A program made the position numbers and the translations under genes. Shown here piece by piece: positions 33,621 through 43,512 of a DNA stretch of 64,000 nt. The notes under the pieces were generated by a model, which worked only from the letters and a program-made list of their open reading frames with translations, ran no database searches and was not told where the DNA came from. This stretch comes from Brachybacterium kimchii (lineage in GTDB: Bacteria; Actinomycetota; Actinomycetes; Actinomycetales; Dermabacteraceae). The stretch covers positions 2,542,001 through 2,606,000 of the forward strand of contig NZ_CP097218.1 in assembly GCF_023373525.1 (NCBI RefSeq). Direction: 5' to 3'. Each line of letters begins with the position of its first letter. Position 1 is the first letter of the stretch.

Positions 33621-35233
33621 GCCCGGGAGCTCGAGCGTTGAGCCCGGGAGCAGAGTCCGACGGGACGCGCCCGCGGGCAGACGGGGCCGACGGACCGCGC
33701 CCCCGGGCAGACGGCCGCCCCCTCGCCCTGGCCGCGATCGACCTTGGCGCGACCTCGGGACGCGTGATGGTCGGTCTGCTGCGCCCGTCGCCCTACGGCA
33801 CGACCGATGGCGGGGAGGGCGACAGCGACGACCCGACCGGCCGCCTGGAACTGCACGCCGCGCATCGCTTCGAGAACCGCCTCGGACGACGCGACGGCCA
33901 TCTGAGCTGGGACATCGACGCCCTGTGGGAGCAGGTGCGGCAGGGGCTCACTGCCGCCGAGCATCTCGCGCGGGAGCTGGGCGCGGACGGCATCTCGTCT
34001 ATCGGCGTGGATTCGTGGGCCGTCGACTACGCCCTCGTCGGGCCCGACGGCGAGCGGATCGGCGAGGTGATCGCGTATCGCGACGAGCGCACCGACGGCG
34101 CCGCGGAGAGCGTCGCCCGCCGCGTCGACGTCGGGCGGCAGTTCGCGCTGACCGGCATCGCCCAGCAGCCCTTCAACACCCTGTACCAGCTCGCGGTCGA
34201 CGATCGCCTCGGCAGCGCCCCCGCCGGCACGCCGGCATTGCTGGTCCCGGACCTGCTCACCTTCCTGCTCACCGGCGAGCGCCGCACGGAGCTCACGAAC
34301 GCCTCGACCACCGGGATGCTCGCAGCCGGTGAGAACGCGTGGTCCCCCGAGATGCTCGAGGCCGCGGGCGTGGACGAGGGGCAGTTCGCCCCGCTCATCA
34401 GGCCCGGGGAGCGCGTCGGCCCGGTCCGCAGCGACCTCGCGCGCGAGCTGGGAATCGGCGAGGTGCCGGTGATCGCCGTCGGCTCCCATGACACGGCCTC
34501 GGCCGTGCTCGCCGTTCCCGCCGCGGACGACGGCCCCGTCGCCTTCATCTCCTCGGGCACCTGGTCGCTCATCGGCCTCGAGCTCGAGTCGCCCGTCCTC
34601 ACCGAGAGAGCGCGCGAGGCGGGGTTCACGAACGAGCGCGGCGTCGACGAGACCTTCCGCTTCCTCAAGAACGTCGCGGGGATGTGGCTGGTCAGCGAGT
34701 CGATCGCGCAGTGGGAGGAATCCGGGGCGCGCATCGACCTCGACGACCTGCTCGCCGCCGCGGCCGCGGTCCCCGGCGACAGGTTCCGGATCGACCCGAC
34801 GGACCCGTGCTTCCTCGCCCCGGGCCGGATGGCCGACCGCGTGGCCGATGCCGCCCGCGTGATCGGCGGGGACGAGGAGCGCCCGCGCACCCCGGCCCAG
34901 CTGGTGCGCTGCATCCTCGAATCCCTCGCCGAGACCTACCGGGACGAGCTGCACGCGGCGTGCCGGCTGGCACGCCGCCCGCTGCCGGAGCGCCTGCACG
35001 TGGTGGGCGGCGGCAGCCGGAACCGCCTGCTCAGCCAGCTCACCGCGGACGCCCTGGGCATCGAGGTCGTCGCGGGTCCGATGGAGGCGACCGCACTGGG
35101 GAACCTCACGCTGCAGGCCCGGGCCCTCGGCGCGATCCCCCACCGCCCCGGCTCGATCCGCGAGCTGGTCCGCGCGAGCGTGGAGCTGGAGGTGTTCGCG
35201 CCCGGAGAGAGGTCGGGGACGAGCGCTCGGTGA
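33617..35233 (+). CDS. rhaB: rhamnulokinase
   Basis: 538 residues of the FGGY carbohydrate kinase family. The ATP-site motif is AAIDLGATSGRVMVG near residues 36-50, VDSWAVDYALVG follows, and the C-terminal half has HVVGGGSRN. It phosphorylates L-rhamnulose to the 1-phosphate, the substrate of the upstream aldolase. The ATG overlaps the aldolase stop (ATGA). An extra N-terminal stretch of about 30 residues, with PRADG twice, precedes the conserved domain; a later start (TTG at 33638) is possible. Confidence 0.88.
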   Translation: MSPGARALSPGAESDGTRPRADGADGPRPRADGRPLALAAIDLGATSGRVMVGLLRPSPYGTTDGGEGDSDDPTGRLELHAAHRFENRLGRRDGHLSWDIDALWEQVRQGLTAAEHLARELGADGISSIGVDSWAVDYALVGPDGERIGEVIAYRDERTDGAAESVARRVDVGRQFALTGIAQQPFNTLYQLAVDDRLGSAPAGTPALLVPDLLTFLLTGERRTELTNASTTGMLAAGENAWSPEMLEAAGVDEGQFAPLIRPGERVGPVRSDLARELGIGEVPVIAVGSHDTASAVLAVPAADDGPVAFISSGTWSLIGLELESPVLTERAREAGFTNERGVDETFRFLKNVAGMWLVSESIAQWEESGARIDLDDLLAAAAAVPGDRFRIDPTDPCFLAPGRMADRVADAARVIGGDEERPRTPAQLVRCILESLAETYRDELHAACRLARRPLPERLHVVGGGSRNRLLSQLTADALGIEVVAGPMEATALGNLTLQARALGAIPHRPGSIRELVRASVELEVFAPGERSGTSAR

Positions 35234-35240
35234 GGACCGC

Positions 35241-35813
35241 TCAGGCCCTCCGCCACGCCTGACGCGCGAACACCGACGCGTAGGCGGCCGTGCAGGCGGC
35301 GAGGGTGAGACCGGCGAGGGCGCGTCCGGCGGCCGGGTCGAGGTCCCCGTGCAGGACGAGCACGATCGCCATACCCGCTCCCAGGCAGCCGACCACAGCG
35401 GCGACGACGTGCAGCATCTGGTCCTGGACCAGGCGGAACAGCGCGAAGTGCGCCGCGACGATGAAGGCGACCGCGGGCACGACCAGGGCGCCGTGGCCGG
35501 TCCTGCCCAGCAGCACGCAGACGAGCGGGATCAGGAGCACCTCGAGGCCGGCGAAGATCCCGGCCGCGCGCCCGGAGACGAGCCCTCCGTGTTCCCTGTC
35601 GCGCTGCGCGGACCGGGGTCGGCCGATCGCGCTCCGCGGGGCCCGTCGGCCTCGGACCAGGCCGACCGCGCCCATGATGACGGCGAGCACTCCGAGCACC
35701 ATGCCGATGACCGCGATGATGGGGAGCGTCTCCAGGGCGTTGGAGGACCAGGCGGTGGTCATGAGTCCCATGAAGACGGTGAGGCCGGCGAAGACGCGTC
35801 GTTCGGTGGTCAT
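35241..35813 (-). CDS. uncharacterised small membrane protein
   Basis: 190 residues with about five hydrophobic segments separated by a basic loop at 55-75. I do not recognise a family. It lies between the rhamnulokinase gene, with which it converges leaving seven bases, and a LacI regulator gene read in the same direction. There is no sign that it takes part in sugar use. Confidence 0.7.
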   Translation of the reverse strand: MTTERRVFAGLTVFMGLMTTAWSSNALETLPIIAVIGMVLGVLAVIMGAVGLVRGRRAPRSAIGRPRSAQRDREHGGLVSGRAAGIFAGLEVLLIPLVCVLLGRTGHGALVVPAVAFIVAAHFALFRLVQDQMLHVVAAVVGCLGAGMAIVLVLHGDLDPAAGRALAGLTLAACTAAYASVFARQAWRRA

Positions 35814-35901
35814 GGGTCGATCCTGCCGACCGGACGGGCGCGCCGGATCCGCCCCCTGTCACTCCCGGCCCATGACAACCGTCATCGAGGTGCGGCCCGG
35901 C

Positions 35902-36945
35902 TCATCCCCGCGATGATCCGCGCCTGACCAGCTCCGGGCTGAAGCGCACGTGCCGGTCCACGGCGTCGTCGCCCGCGCTGATCTTCTCCTCGAGCAGGGC
36001 GAGGGCGGTGCGGCCCATGAGTTCGGAGGGCTGGGCGATGGAGGTCAGCGGGACCACGGTGCTGCGGGCGAAGGCGATGTCGTCGTAGCCGACCATCGCG
36101 ATCTCGTCGGGCACGGCGATGCCGGCCTCGTAGGCGAAGGCCTGCATCATGCCGACGGCCACGAGGTCGTTCACGCAGAACACGCCGTCGGGCCGGTCCT
36201 CGGGGGAGCGTTCGGCGATCTCGGAGCCGGCGGCGCGCCCGGCCAGGACGGTGAGATCGTCGGCCTCGATGAGCTCGAGCTCGAGCCCTGCCTCGGTGGC
36301 GGCGGCCTCGGCGCCCTCGATGCGGGCCGAGACCTGGTGGAGGTCCCCGCGGGCGAAGACCATGGCGGGGCGTCGCGCACCGCCTTCGATGAGGTGGGCG
36401 ACGGCCAGGCGCCCTCCCTCGACGTCGTCCACGGAGACGGTCGAGCCGCCGGCGCCCCCGCCCGAGCGCCCGTCCGCCCCTCGTTCCCCCTCGTCCTCGA
36501 CCATCACCACGGGGGTGCCGCGATCGACGATCGAGCGGACCAGCTCGCGGTCGGTGCCTGCGGAGGCGAGGAGGATGCCGCGCACGCGCTGCTCCTCGAA
36601 GAGGGAGAGGTAGAGCTTCTCGCGCTCGGCGCTGTTGCCCGAGCTGCCCACGATCACGGCGAGCCCGGAGTCCTCGGCGGCGGCCTCCATGCCGTGCACG
36701 AGGTCCGCGTAGAAGGGGTTCGTCGAGTCCAGGACGATCGCGCCGACGGTCCGCGAGCGGCCCATCTTCAGCAGGCGCGCGGCGTCGTTGCGCACGTACC
36801 CGAGGTCGGCGATGGCCTGCTCGACGCGGGCCCGACGGTCCGCGGAGACGATGTCGGGCCGGTTCAGCACGTTCGAGACGGTGCCCACGGACACCCCGGC
36901 CGCACGGGCCACGTCCTTCATGCCGACCGGTCGCGAGTTCACCAC
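35902..36945 (-). CDS. LacI-family transcriptional regulator, probable rhamnose/rhamnoside repressor
   Basis: About 347 residues. The N-terminal helix-turn-helix reads MKDVARAAGVSVGTVSNVLN, followed by the hinge helix (AARLLKMGRSRTVGAI) and a periplasmic-binding-protein-like sensor domain. No ribosome site is seen before the ATG at 36921; instead TAGCGT at 36958-36953 lies seven bases before two in-frame GTG codons (36945 and 36942), so a leaderless transcript starting there is likely. It is divergent from the GH78 rhamnosidase with a LacI-type site between, and next to the rhamnose operon, whose operator shares the CGTTTCA half site. A rhamnose-derived inducer is an inference. Confidence 0.85.
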   Translation of the reverse strand: MVNSRPVGMKDVARAAGVSVGTVSNVLNRPDIVSADRRARVEQAIADLGYVRNDAARLLKMGRSRTVGAIVLDSTNPFYADLVHGMEAAAEDSGLAVIVGSSGNSAEREKLYLSLFEEQRVRGILLASAGTDRELVRSIVDRGTPVVMVEDEGERGADGRSGGGAGGSTVSVDDVEGGRLAVAHLIEGGARRPAMVFARGDLHQVSARIEGAEAAATEAGLELELIEADDLTVLAGRAAGSEIAERSPEDRPDGVFCVNDLVAVGMMQAFAYEAGIAVPDEIAMVGYDDIAFARSTVVPLTSIAQPSELMGRTALALLEEKISAGDDAVDRHVRFSPELVRRGSSRG

Positions 36946-36998
36946 GGCCCAGACGCTACCCCACGGCGCGCCCGTCGGCCCCCGCGCCGGCCCACTCT

Positions 36999-37010
36999 TG
37001 CAACGTTTCA
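36999..37010. promoter_or_regulatory. LacI-type operator before the GH78 rhamnosidase
   Basis: TGCAACGTTTCA, palindromic at ten of twelve positions around CG, lies between the divergent LacI regulator and rhamnosidase genes. TTGCAA at 36998-37003 could be a plus-strand -35 box, though the -10 region 17 bases on is weak. Confidence 0.5.
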
Positions 37011-37116
37011 TCAACCGTGATGGACTTGCGTCGCACCGCGCCGCGCACGGCTCCGCGCCGCCCGCGCCGCGCACTCCGCACCCCTGACACCGTCGTCCTC
37101 CGCAGGAGCAGCCCTC

Positions 37117-39432
37117 ATGTCCTCCGCCCCCTCCCCCGCCGACATCCTCGCGGAGTCCCTCGCGATCACCGCACCCGTGGACACCGGCCGCCTGCCGGTG
37201 CTCAGCGGCGCCCTGGCCCTCGCGCAGGACGCCGATCAGGTCACCCGCGCCACCCTCCACGCGACCTCCCACGGCGTCTACGAGGCCACGCTGAACGGGC
37301 TCCCGGTGACGGACTCGCTGCTCAACCCGGGGTGGACGGTCTACGAGCGGCGCCTCCAGGTCGCTGCCTTCGATGTCACGGACCTCGTCCACGAGGCCCC
37401 GATCGAGGACCCGGACGCCCCGGCACTGCGCCTGGACGTGACCCTCGCGGGCGGCTGGTGGCGCGGCGACCTGGGCTTCGAGAACGCCGACGCGAACTAC
37501 GGCGACGACCTCGCGCTGCTCGCCGTCCTCGAGGTCGTCTTCGCGGACGGCACGGTCCAGCGCCTGCGCACCGACGAGTCCTGGGCCTCGCGCCTGACGG
37601 GCATCGAGCTCGCGAACATCTACCAGGGACAGCGCGAGGACCGCCGCCTCGCCCTCTCGGCCCCCGAGCCGGTGCGCGTCGTCGAGATCGACCGCTCGAC
37701 CCTGATCCCGCAGGCGTCGCCGCTGATCACCCGCCACGAGACCCTCGCGCCGCAGCGGATCTGGACCTCGCCGTCGGGCCGGACGCTGCTGGACTTCGGG
37801 CAGAACCTCGTCGGCTTCCTCCGCTTCTCGGTCACCGGTCCCGCCGGCACCGAGATCACGCTGCGCCATGCGGAGGTCCTCGAGCACGAGGAGCTCGGCA
37901 CCCGTCCCCTGCGCGGCGCCGAGGCGACCGACCGCATCGTCCTTTCCGGGGATCCCGAGGGCGAGTTCTTCGAGCCCACCCTCACCTTCCACGGCTTCCG
38001 GTACGCCGAGATCACCGGCTGGCCCGGCGAGCTCGCCGCGGAGGACATCGAGGCCGTCGTGGTCGGCTCGGACATCACCCGCACCGGCTGGTTCGAGAGC
38101 TCCCATCCGGGGGTGAACCAGCTGGTGAGCAACTCCGTCTGGTCGCAGCGCGGGAACTTCCTCGCCGTCCCCACGGACTGCCCGCAGCGCGACGAGCGCC
38201 TGGGCTGGACCGGCGACATCGCCGCTTTCGCCGCGACCGCCGCCTTCCAGTTCGACGTCGCCGACTTCCTGCACGCCTGGCTGCTGGACCTCGCCGCGGA
38301 GACCGAGGCCAACCCCGACGGCTGGGTCCCGTTCGTGATCCCCGACCTGCTCAAGCTCGCCCACCACGACCCCGAGGTCGAGGCCGCGGGATGGGCCGGG
38401 GCGACTGCGATCTGGGGCGACGCCGCGGTCTGGGTGCCCGAGGCCCTCTGGAACGCCTACGGCGACCTCGAGCGCCTGCGCGAGGAGTACCCGGGTATGG
38501 TGCTGCACCTGCGCAGCGTCGAGAAGGCGCTCTCCCCGAGCGGCCTGTGGGACACGGGCTTCCAGTTCGGCGACTGGCTGGACCCGGACGCCTCCCCGCA
38601 CGCCCCCGCCGACGCGAAGGCCGACAAGGGCGTGGTCGCGACCGCGTGCCTCGTGCGCTCCGCGCGCTTCGCGAGCCGCGCAGCCCACCTCATCGGCCGC
38701 GAGGAGGACGCCGCCCACTGGCAGGACCTCGCCGATCGCGTCCTCACCGCGTTCACCGACGCCTATGTGCACGAGGACGGCACGATCACCTCGGACTGCG
38801 CGACCGTCTACGCGCTCGCGATCTCCTTCGATCTGCTCGCGCCCCGGACCCGCGAGAGGGCCGGCGAGCGCCTGGCCGAGGTGGTGCGCGCCGCCGAGTA
38901 CCGCGTCTCCACCGGCTTCGCCGGAACCCCCTTCGTCACCTGGGCGCTCTCGGAGACGGGGCACGTCGAGGACGCCTACCGCCTGCTGCTCGAGGAGGAG
39001 TGCCCCTCGTGGCTCTACCCCGTCTCGATGGGTGCGACGACGATCTGGGAGCGCTGGGACTCGATGCTCCCCGACGGCTCCATCAACCCCGGCGAGATGA
39101 CGAGCTTCAACCACTACGCGCTGGGCGCGGTCGCCGACTGGATCTACCAGGTCGTCCTCGGCATCCGCGCCGCGGAGCCCGGCTACCGGCGCGTGCGCAT
39201 CCAACCGGTCCCCGGCCCGGGCCTCGACTGGGCGCGCGGGGCCCTGGACTCACCGGTCGGCCGCATCGAGGTCTTCTGGAGCACCGAGGGGGCCGACGGC
39301 CCAGCGACCGACGGTCCGGCGGCCGACGGGGGCTTCCGACTCGAGGTCACGATCCCCGAGGGGATCCTCGCCCAGATCGTCCTGCCCGACGGCCGGGTCG
39401 AGGAGGTCGTGGGCGGCTCTCACACGTTCTGA
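37117..39432 (+). CDS. alpha-L-rhamnosidase, glycoside hydrolase family 78
   Basis: 771 residues in the GH78 order: N-terminal beta domains, the concanavalin-like domain, the six-hairpin barrel from about 290 and a C-terminal beta domain. The barrel has the family signature PQRDERLGWTGD at 356-367, with the acidic residues of the active site, and WERWD near 644-648. It inverts the linkage when releasing terminal alpha-L-rhamnose. There is no signal peptide, so it should act on imported rhamnosides. GCAGGAG precedes the ATG. It is divergent from a LacI regulator; its 3' end overlaps the next regulator gene by 13 bases. Confidence 0.9.
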   Translation: MSSAPSPADILAESLAITAPVDTGRLPVLSGALALAQDADQVTRATLHATSHGVYEATLNGLPVTDSLLNPGWTVYERRLQVAAFDVTDLVHEAPIEDPDAPALRLDVTLAGGWWRGDLGFENADANYGDDLALLAVLEVVFADGTVQRLRTDESWASRLTGIELANIYQGQREDRRLALSAPEPVRVVEIDRSTLIPQASPLITRHETLAPQRIWTSPSGRTLLDFGQNLVGFLRFSVTGPAGTEITLRHAEVLEHEELGTRPLRGAEATDRIVLSGDPEGEFFEPTLTFHGFRYAEITGWPGELAAEDIEAVVVGSDITRTGWFESSHPGVNQLVSNSVWSQRGNFLAVPTDCPQRDERLGWTGDIAAFAATAAFQFDVADFLHAWLLDLAAETEANPDGWVPFVIPDLLKLAHHDPEVEAAGWAGATAIWGDAAVWVPEALWNAYGDLERLREEYPGMVLHLRSVEKALSPSGLWDTGFQFGDWLDPDASPHAPADAKADKGVVATACLVRSARFASRAAHLIGREEDAAHWQDLADRVLTAFTDAYVHEDGTITSDCATVYALAISFDLLAPRTRERAGERLAEVVRAAEYRVSTGFAGTPFVTWALSETGHVEDAYRLLLEEECPSWLYPVSMGATTIWERWDSMLPDGSINPGEMTSFNHYALGAVADWIYQVVLGIRAAEPGYRRVRIQPVPGPGLDWARGALDSPVGRIEVFWSTEGADGPATDGPAADGGFRLEVTIPEGILAQIVLPDGRVEEVVGGSHTF

Positions 39433-40412
39433 GACGGCGCGGGCGGCGCGGTGGTCCCGCGCAGCACGAGCTCGGTGGGCAGGAGACGGTGCAGCGGCGC
39501 CACGGCGTCGTCCGCTCCGCGGTCGAGCAGCGCATCGATCGCGGCCTCGCCGATCTCGGCGCGCGGCACGCGCACGGTGGTCAGCCCGGGCGCGAGCATG
39601 CCCGCGAACTCGATGTCGTCCCAGCCGATCACGCTGAGCGCACCCGGGACGTCGACGCCCCGGGTGCGCAGGTGGTCGACGAGCCCGAGCGCCATCACGT
39701 CGTTGTAGACGAGCACCGCGCCCACGCCCGAGCCGAGCACGGCCTCGGCGGCCTGCGCGCCTCCCTCGGCCGTCGGCGGGAAGCGCCCCAGGTCCACCTG
39801 CTCCATGCCTGCCCGGCAGGCCAGCGCGATCGCCCGACGCCGATCGGCGTCCGAGCGGCTCGCCTCGGGGCCGCCCACGTAGCCGATGCGCGTGTGCCCG
39901 AGCTCCGCGAGGTGCCGCACGGCCGCGCCCACCCCGGGCTCGGGATCCGCGAGCACCCCCGGGAGGCCCGGATCGGTGCGGTTGACCAGGGCGAGGCGGG
40001 TGAGGCCCGCGGCCTCGCGCAGGCTCGCCTCGTCCATGCGGCTCGAGCACAGCACGATCCCGTCGACCTGCTGGGCGAGCGTCCGCACGAGCGGCAGCTC
40101 GCCCTCGGGCTCCTCCTCGGCGTCGGCCAGCAGCAGCTGCACGCCGCGCTCGCGGGCCCGCGCCCGCGCCCCCTTGAGCACCGCCGGGTAGAAGGGGTTG
40201 AGCAGGTCGGGGACGACCACCCCCACCACGTCGCGCCTGCCCGTGACCAGCGCGCGAGCGGTGGAGTTCGCGACGTAGCCGAGCTCCTGGGCGGCCTCGA
40301 GGATCCGCGTGCGGGTCGCCGCTCCCACCATGTCGGGGCGCTGGAAGGCGCGGGAGGCGGTCGCGACCGAGACCTGCGCCCGCGCGGCGACCTCCCGCAG
40401 CGTCGCGACCAT
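39420..40412 (-). CDS. LacI-family transcriptional regulator, probable uronate repressor
   Basis: 330 residues: helix-turn-helix (LREVAARAQVSVATASRAFQ), hinge helix (NSTARALVTGRRDVVGVV) and a sensor domain of the sugar-binding type with DDIEFA near the end. GGGGGAG precedes the ATG. It is divergent from uronate isomerase and shares with it a region holding two LacI-type palindromes, one on its own likely -35 box, which suggests autoregulation. The inducer may be a uronate or its keto form; that is inference from position. Confidence 0.85.
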   Translation of the reverse strand: MVATLREVAARAQVSVATASRAFQRPDMVGAATRTRILEAAQELGYVANSTARALVTGRRDVVGVVVPDLLNPFYPAVLKGARARARERGVQLLLADAEEEPEGELPLVRTLAQQVDGIVLCSSRMDEASLREAAGLTRLALVNRTDPGLPGVLADPEPGVGAAVRHLAELGHTRIGYVGGPEASRSDADRRRAIALACRAGMEQVDLGRFPPTAEGGAQAAEAVLGSGVGAVLVYNDVMALGLVDHLRTRGVDVPGALSVIGWDDIEFAGMLAPGLTTVRVPRAEIGEAAIDALLDRGADDAVAPLHRLLPTELVLRGTTAPPAPSQNV

Positions 40413-40491
40413 CGGCTCCCCCTTCGTGCTCGCCCGTCCTCGTGCCGCCTCGAAGCGTCGCGGCCTCGGCGTCGAGGCGGCGGCATCACCG

Positions 40492-40564
40492 TGCAACCGT
40501 TTCGAGGGCGGTGGGCGCACGGTCACTATATAGTCGTTCGAGCCCCGCGTTGCAAACGATTGCA
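40492..40564. promoter_or_regulatory. divergent promoter region with two LacI-type operators
   Basis: TGCAAACGATTGCA at 40551-40564 is palindromic at 12 of 14 positions; a weaker TGCAACCGTTTCGA lies at 40492-40505. Between them is CACTATATAGT, with TATAGT readable as a -10 box on both strands. For the minus strand, TTGCAA at 40555-40550 lies 19 bases before it, so the better palindrome covers the regulator's -35 box. Confidence 0.5.
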
Positions 40565-40676
40565 TCCCGGTGGGCCGCACGCCCGGGCACCCGTCCGGAA
40601 CCGCCCCGGAGGCGGAGCCGGATCCGAGCCCGGAGCCCCTGCGCTCCCGTCGTCGCCATCTCGAGGAGGAGACCCC

Positions 40677-42104
40677 ATGACCACGCCGCTCACCCTGCAC
40701 CCCCATCGCGCGCTGCCCGCGGACCCGGCGGTGCGGGACATCGCCGTGCGGATCTACGAGCAGGTCGCGGGTCTCCCGCTGATCTCGATGCACGGGCACG
40801 TGGAGGCGCAGGCCTTCGCGGAGAACACACCGTTCGCCGATCCCGCCCAGCTGCTGATCGTGCCCGACCACTACGTGACCCGCATGCTCGCCTCCCAGGG
40901 CATCTCCTACGACGCGCTGGGCCTCGCGCGCAGCGACGGCGGCGCGGTCGAGACCGACTCCCGGAAGATCTGGCGCACGTTCTGCGAGAACTGGAAGCTC
41001 TACCGGGGCACGCCGTCGCGCTACTGGATCGAGCACGAGCTGGTCGAGGTCTTCGACGTCCACGAGATGCCGTCGGCCGAGTCCGCGGACCGCATCTACG
41101 ACCAGATCGCCGCGGTCGTCGCGAGCGACGACTTCCGTCCCCAGCAGCTCCTGGACCGCTTCGACATCGAGATCATCTCGACCACGGACCCCGCGACCTC
41201 CGACCTCGCCTTCCACGCGAGCATCGCGGAGCAGGGCCTCGGCGAGCGCGTGGTGCCGACCTTCCGCCCCGACGCGGTCTTCCAGATCGGCGGCCCCGCA
41301 TGGACCCGCGAGGTGGATGACCTCGCCGCGGTCTCCGGCATCGACACGGGCGACTTCTCGGGCTTCCTCGACGCGATCCGCGAGCGCCGCCGGGCCTTCG
41401 TCGCCGCGGGCGCTCGCGCCTCGGACCACGGGCACCTGCGGGCCGACACGACGCCGATGGATCCGGCCGACGCCGCGGCGCTCTATGCGCGCGTGCGCGC
41501 CGGGGAGCGGCCCAGCCGCGAGGAGGCGTTCGCCTTCGAGGCCCACATGCTGTTCATGACCGCCGAGATGTCCTGCGAGGACGGCCTGGTCATGCAGATC
41601 CACCCCGGGGTGCTGCGCGATCACCACTCGGGCGTGCTGGAGACCTACGGCAAGGACAAGGGCTACGACATCCCCGTGCCCGTGGACTACGCGCGCGGCG
41701 TGCAGCCCATGCTCGACCGCTTCGGCCGCGACCCGCGCTTCCACTGCATCCTGTTCACGATCGACGAGACCGTCTACTCGCGCGAGCTCGCCCCGATCGC
41801 GGGCACCTACCCCTCGGTGCGCCTGGGCGCCCCGTGGTGGTTCCTCGACTCGCCCGACGGCATGCGCCGCTTCCGCGAGCTCGCCACGGAGACCGCCGGG
41901 TTCTACAACCTGTCGGGCTTCGTCGACGACACCCGCGCCTTCGCCTCCATCCCCGCGCGCCACGACCTCTCGCGCCGCGTGGACGCCGGCTACCTCGCGA
42001 ACCTGGTCGCCGAGCACCGCCTGGGCGAGGACGAGGCCACCGACGTCGCGATCGACCTCTCGACCACCCTCCCCCGCGCGGCCTACCCGCCCATCGCCCA
42101 CTGA
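40677..42104 (+). CDS. uxaC: uronate isomerase
   Basis: 475 residues of the amidohydrolase-fold uronate isomerase family. The metal-site motif ISMHGHVEA near residue 38, WRTFCENWKLYRGTPS near 100 and DIEIISTTDPA near 165 are characteristic. It converts D-glucuronate to D-fructuronate and D-galacturonate to D-tagaturonate. GAGGAG precedes the ATG. A fructuronate-reductase-like gene follows after 73 bases, and a tagaturonate epimerase gene lies in the nearby minus-strand operon. Confidence 0.92.
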   Translation: MTTPLTLHPHRALPADPAVRDIAVRIYEQVAGLPLISMHGHVEAQAFAENTPFADPAQLLIVPDHYVTRMLASQGISYDALGLARSDGGAVETDSRKIWRTFCENWKLYRGTPSRYWIEHELVEVFDVHEMPSAESADRIYDQIAAVVASDDFRPQQLLDRFDIEIISTTDPATSDLAFHASIAEQGLGERVVPTFRPDAVFQIGGPAWTREVDDLAAVSGIDTGDFSGFLDAIRERRRAFVAAGARASDHGHLRADTTPMDPADAAALYARVRAGERPSREEAFAFEAHMLFMTAEMSCEDGLVMQIHPGVLRDHHSGVLETYGKDKGYDIPVPVDYARGVQPMLDRFGRDPRFHCILFTIDETVYSRELAPIAGTYPSVRLGAPWWFLDSPDGMRRFRELATETAGFYNLSGFVDDTRAFASIPARHDLSRRVDAGYLANLVAEHRLGEDEATDVAIDLSTTLPRAAYPPIAH

Positions 42105-42177
42105 GCCGGCGCCGCGCGGCCGCCCGCGCGGCGCCGCCGCACCCTCGCCACCGCACCGCTTCCTGGAGGTCAGCACC

Positions 42178-43500
42178 GTGAGCACCCCGTCCACCCCCGC
42201 CGCCGCGGCATCCGCCGCCGGCGCCGCCCCGTCCGCGGGCGGCCGCCTCGTCCACCTGGGCATCGGCAACTTCTCCCGCGCCCACACGCTGCCGTACACG
42301 GCGGACGCCGGCGCGGGCGAGGACGCCTGGCGCGTCAGCGCCTTCACCGGCCGCTCCCCCGCGATCGCCGAGACGCTCGAGGCGCAGGGGAACCGCTACG
42401 GGCTCGTCGTCCGCGAGGCCGACGGCGACCAGGTGCGCCTGCTGGACGTCCTCGACGAGGTCCGCCCCGCGTCCGACATCGAGGCCCTGCAGCGCCTGAT
42501 CGCGGATCCCGAGGTCTCCGTGGTGACGCTGACGATCACCGAGAAGGGGTACGCGGCGGGCGACGACCCTGCCGTCTCCGCCCCCGCGCGCCTCGCGCTC
42601 GGCCTGCGCGCACGCCGCGAGGCCGGCGTCGAGGAGCCGATCGCCCTGGTCTCGTGCGACAACCTGCCGGGCAACGGAGAGGTGCTGCGCGAGGCCGTGC
42701 TCTCCGCAGCCGACGCGGACACCCGCGGCTGGTTCGAGGACCACGTGGACGTCATCTCCACGATGGTCGACCGGATCACCCCGGCCGCGAGCGCCGAGGA
42801 CCAGCGGATCGTCGAGGAGGCCACGGGCTTCGCCGACCGCGCGACCGTGGTCACCGAGCCCTTCACCGAGTGGGTCGTCCAGGACGCGTTCCGCGGGCGC
42901 CGCCCGGCCTGGGAGACGGCGGGCGCGCAGCTCGTCGAGGACGTCGAGGTGCACGAGAAGCGCAAGCTGCGTCTGCTCAACGGCGCCCACTCCCTCATGG
43001 CCTACGCGGGCCAGCTCGCCGGTCACGAGCGCGTGGACCAGGCGATCTCCGACCCGGCCGTGCGCGCCCTGGTCGATGCCCTCTGGGCCGACGCCCGCGC
43101 GACCCTCCCCCTGCCCGCCGCGGAGCTCGACGCCTACACGGCAGCGCTCGTCGAGCGCTTCGAGAACCCGCGCATGGCCGACGCCCTGGACCGCATCGCG
43201 GCCGACGGCTCGGTGAAGCTCACGGTGCGCGCCCTGCCCGTGATCGCCGACCGCGGCGGCCCCGCGCAGGCGTCCGGCGCCCTCGCGCTCGTCGCGGCCT
43301 GGACCGCCTTCGTCACCTGGCGCGTCGCCACCGGCACCTCGTTCTCGGATCCGCGGGCCGACGAGATCTCCGAGGCCGCCCGCCTCGAGGATCCGACGGC
43401 GCGCGTGCGGGCCCTGCTCGACATCGTCATCGACGGCGGCGCTCCGCAGGATCTCGTGGACGCGGTCGTCGCCGCCGAGGGGACGCTGCCCCGGGCCTGA
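42178..43500 (+). CDS. mannitol dehydrogenase-family protein, probable fructuronate reductase
   Basis: 440 residues of the polyol-specific long-chain dehydrogenase family. The NAD-site motif is LVHLGIGNFSRAH near residue 24, SCDNLPGNG lies near 160 and the catalytic KLRLLNGAHS near 260, with the lysine as general base. Next to uronate isomerase, reduction of fructuronate to mannonate (UxuB role) is most likely; tagaturonate reductase or mannitol dehydrogenase activity cannot be excluded. GTG start after TGGAGG. The gene ends 12 bases before the convergent GH106 gene. Confidence 0.8.
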   Translation: MSTPSTPAAAASAAGAAPSAGGRLVHLGIGNFSRAHTLPYTADAGAGEDAWRVSAFTGRSPAIAETLEAQGNRYGLVVREADGDQVRLLDVLDEVRPASDIEALQRLIADPEVSVVTLTITEKGYAAGDDPAVSAPARLALGLRARREAGVEEPIALVSCDNLPGNGEVLREAVLSAADADTRGWFEDHVDVISTMVDRITPAASAEDQRIVEEATGFADRATVVTEPFTEWVVQDAFRGRRPAWETAGAQLVEDVEVHEKRKLRLLNGAHSLMAYAGQLAGHERVDQAISDPAVRALVDALWADARATLPLPAAELDAYTAALVERFENPRMADALDRIAADGSVKLTVRALPVIADRGGPAQASGALALVAAWTAFVTWRVATGTSFSDPRADEISEAARLEDPTARVRALLDIVIDGGAPQDLVDAVVAAEGTLPRA

Positions 43501-43512
43501 GGCCCTTCCCCC

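Noticed and set aside
37017-42104. 1695-codon plus-strand open frame
   Set aside because: Only its last 475 codons are a gene (uxaC). The rest is an Arg/Pro/Ala-rich shadow of the GH78 gene and the complement of a LacI gene.
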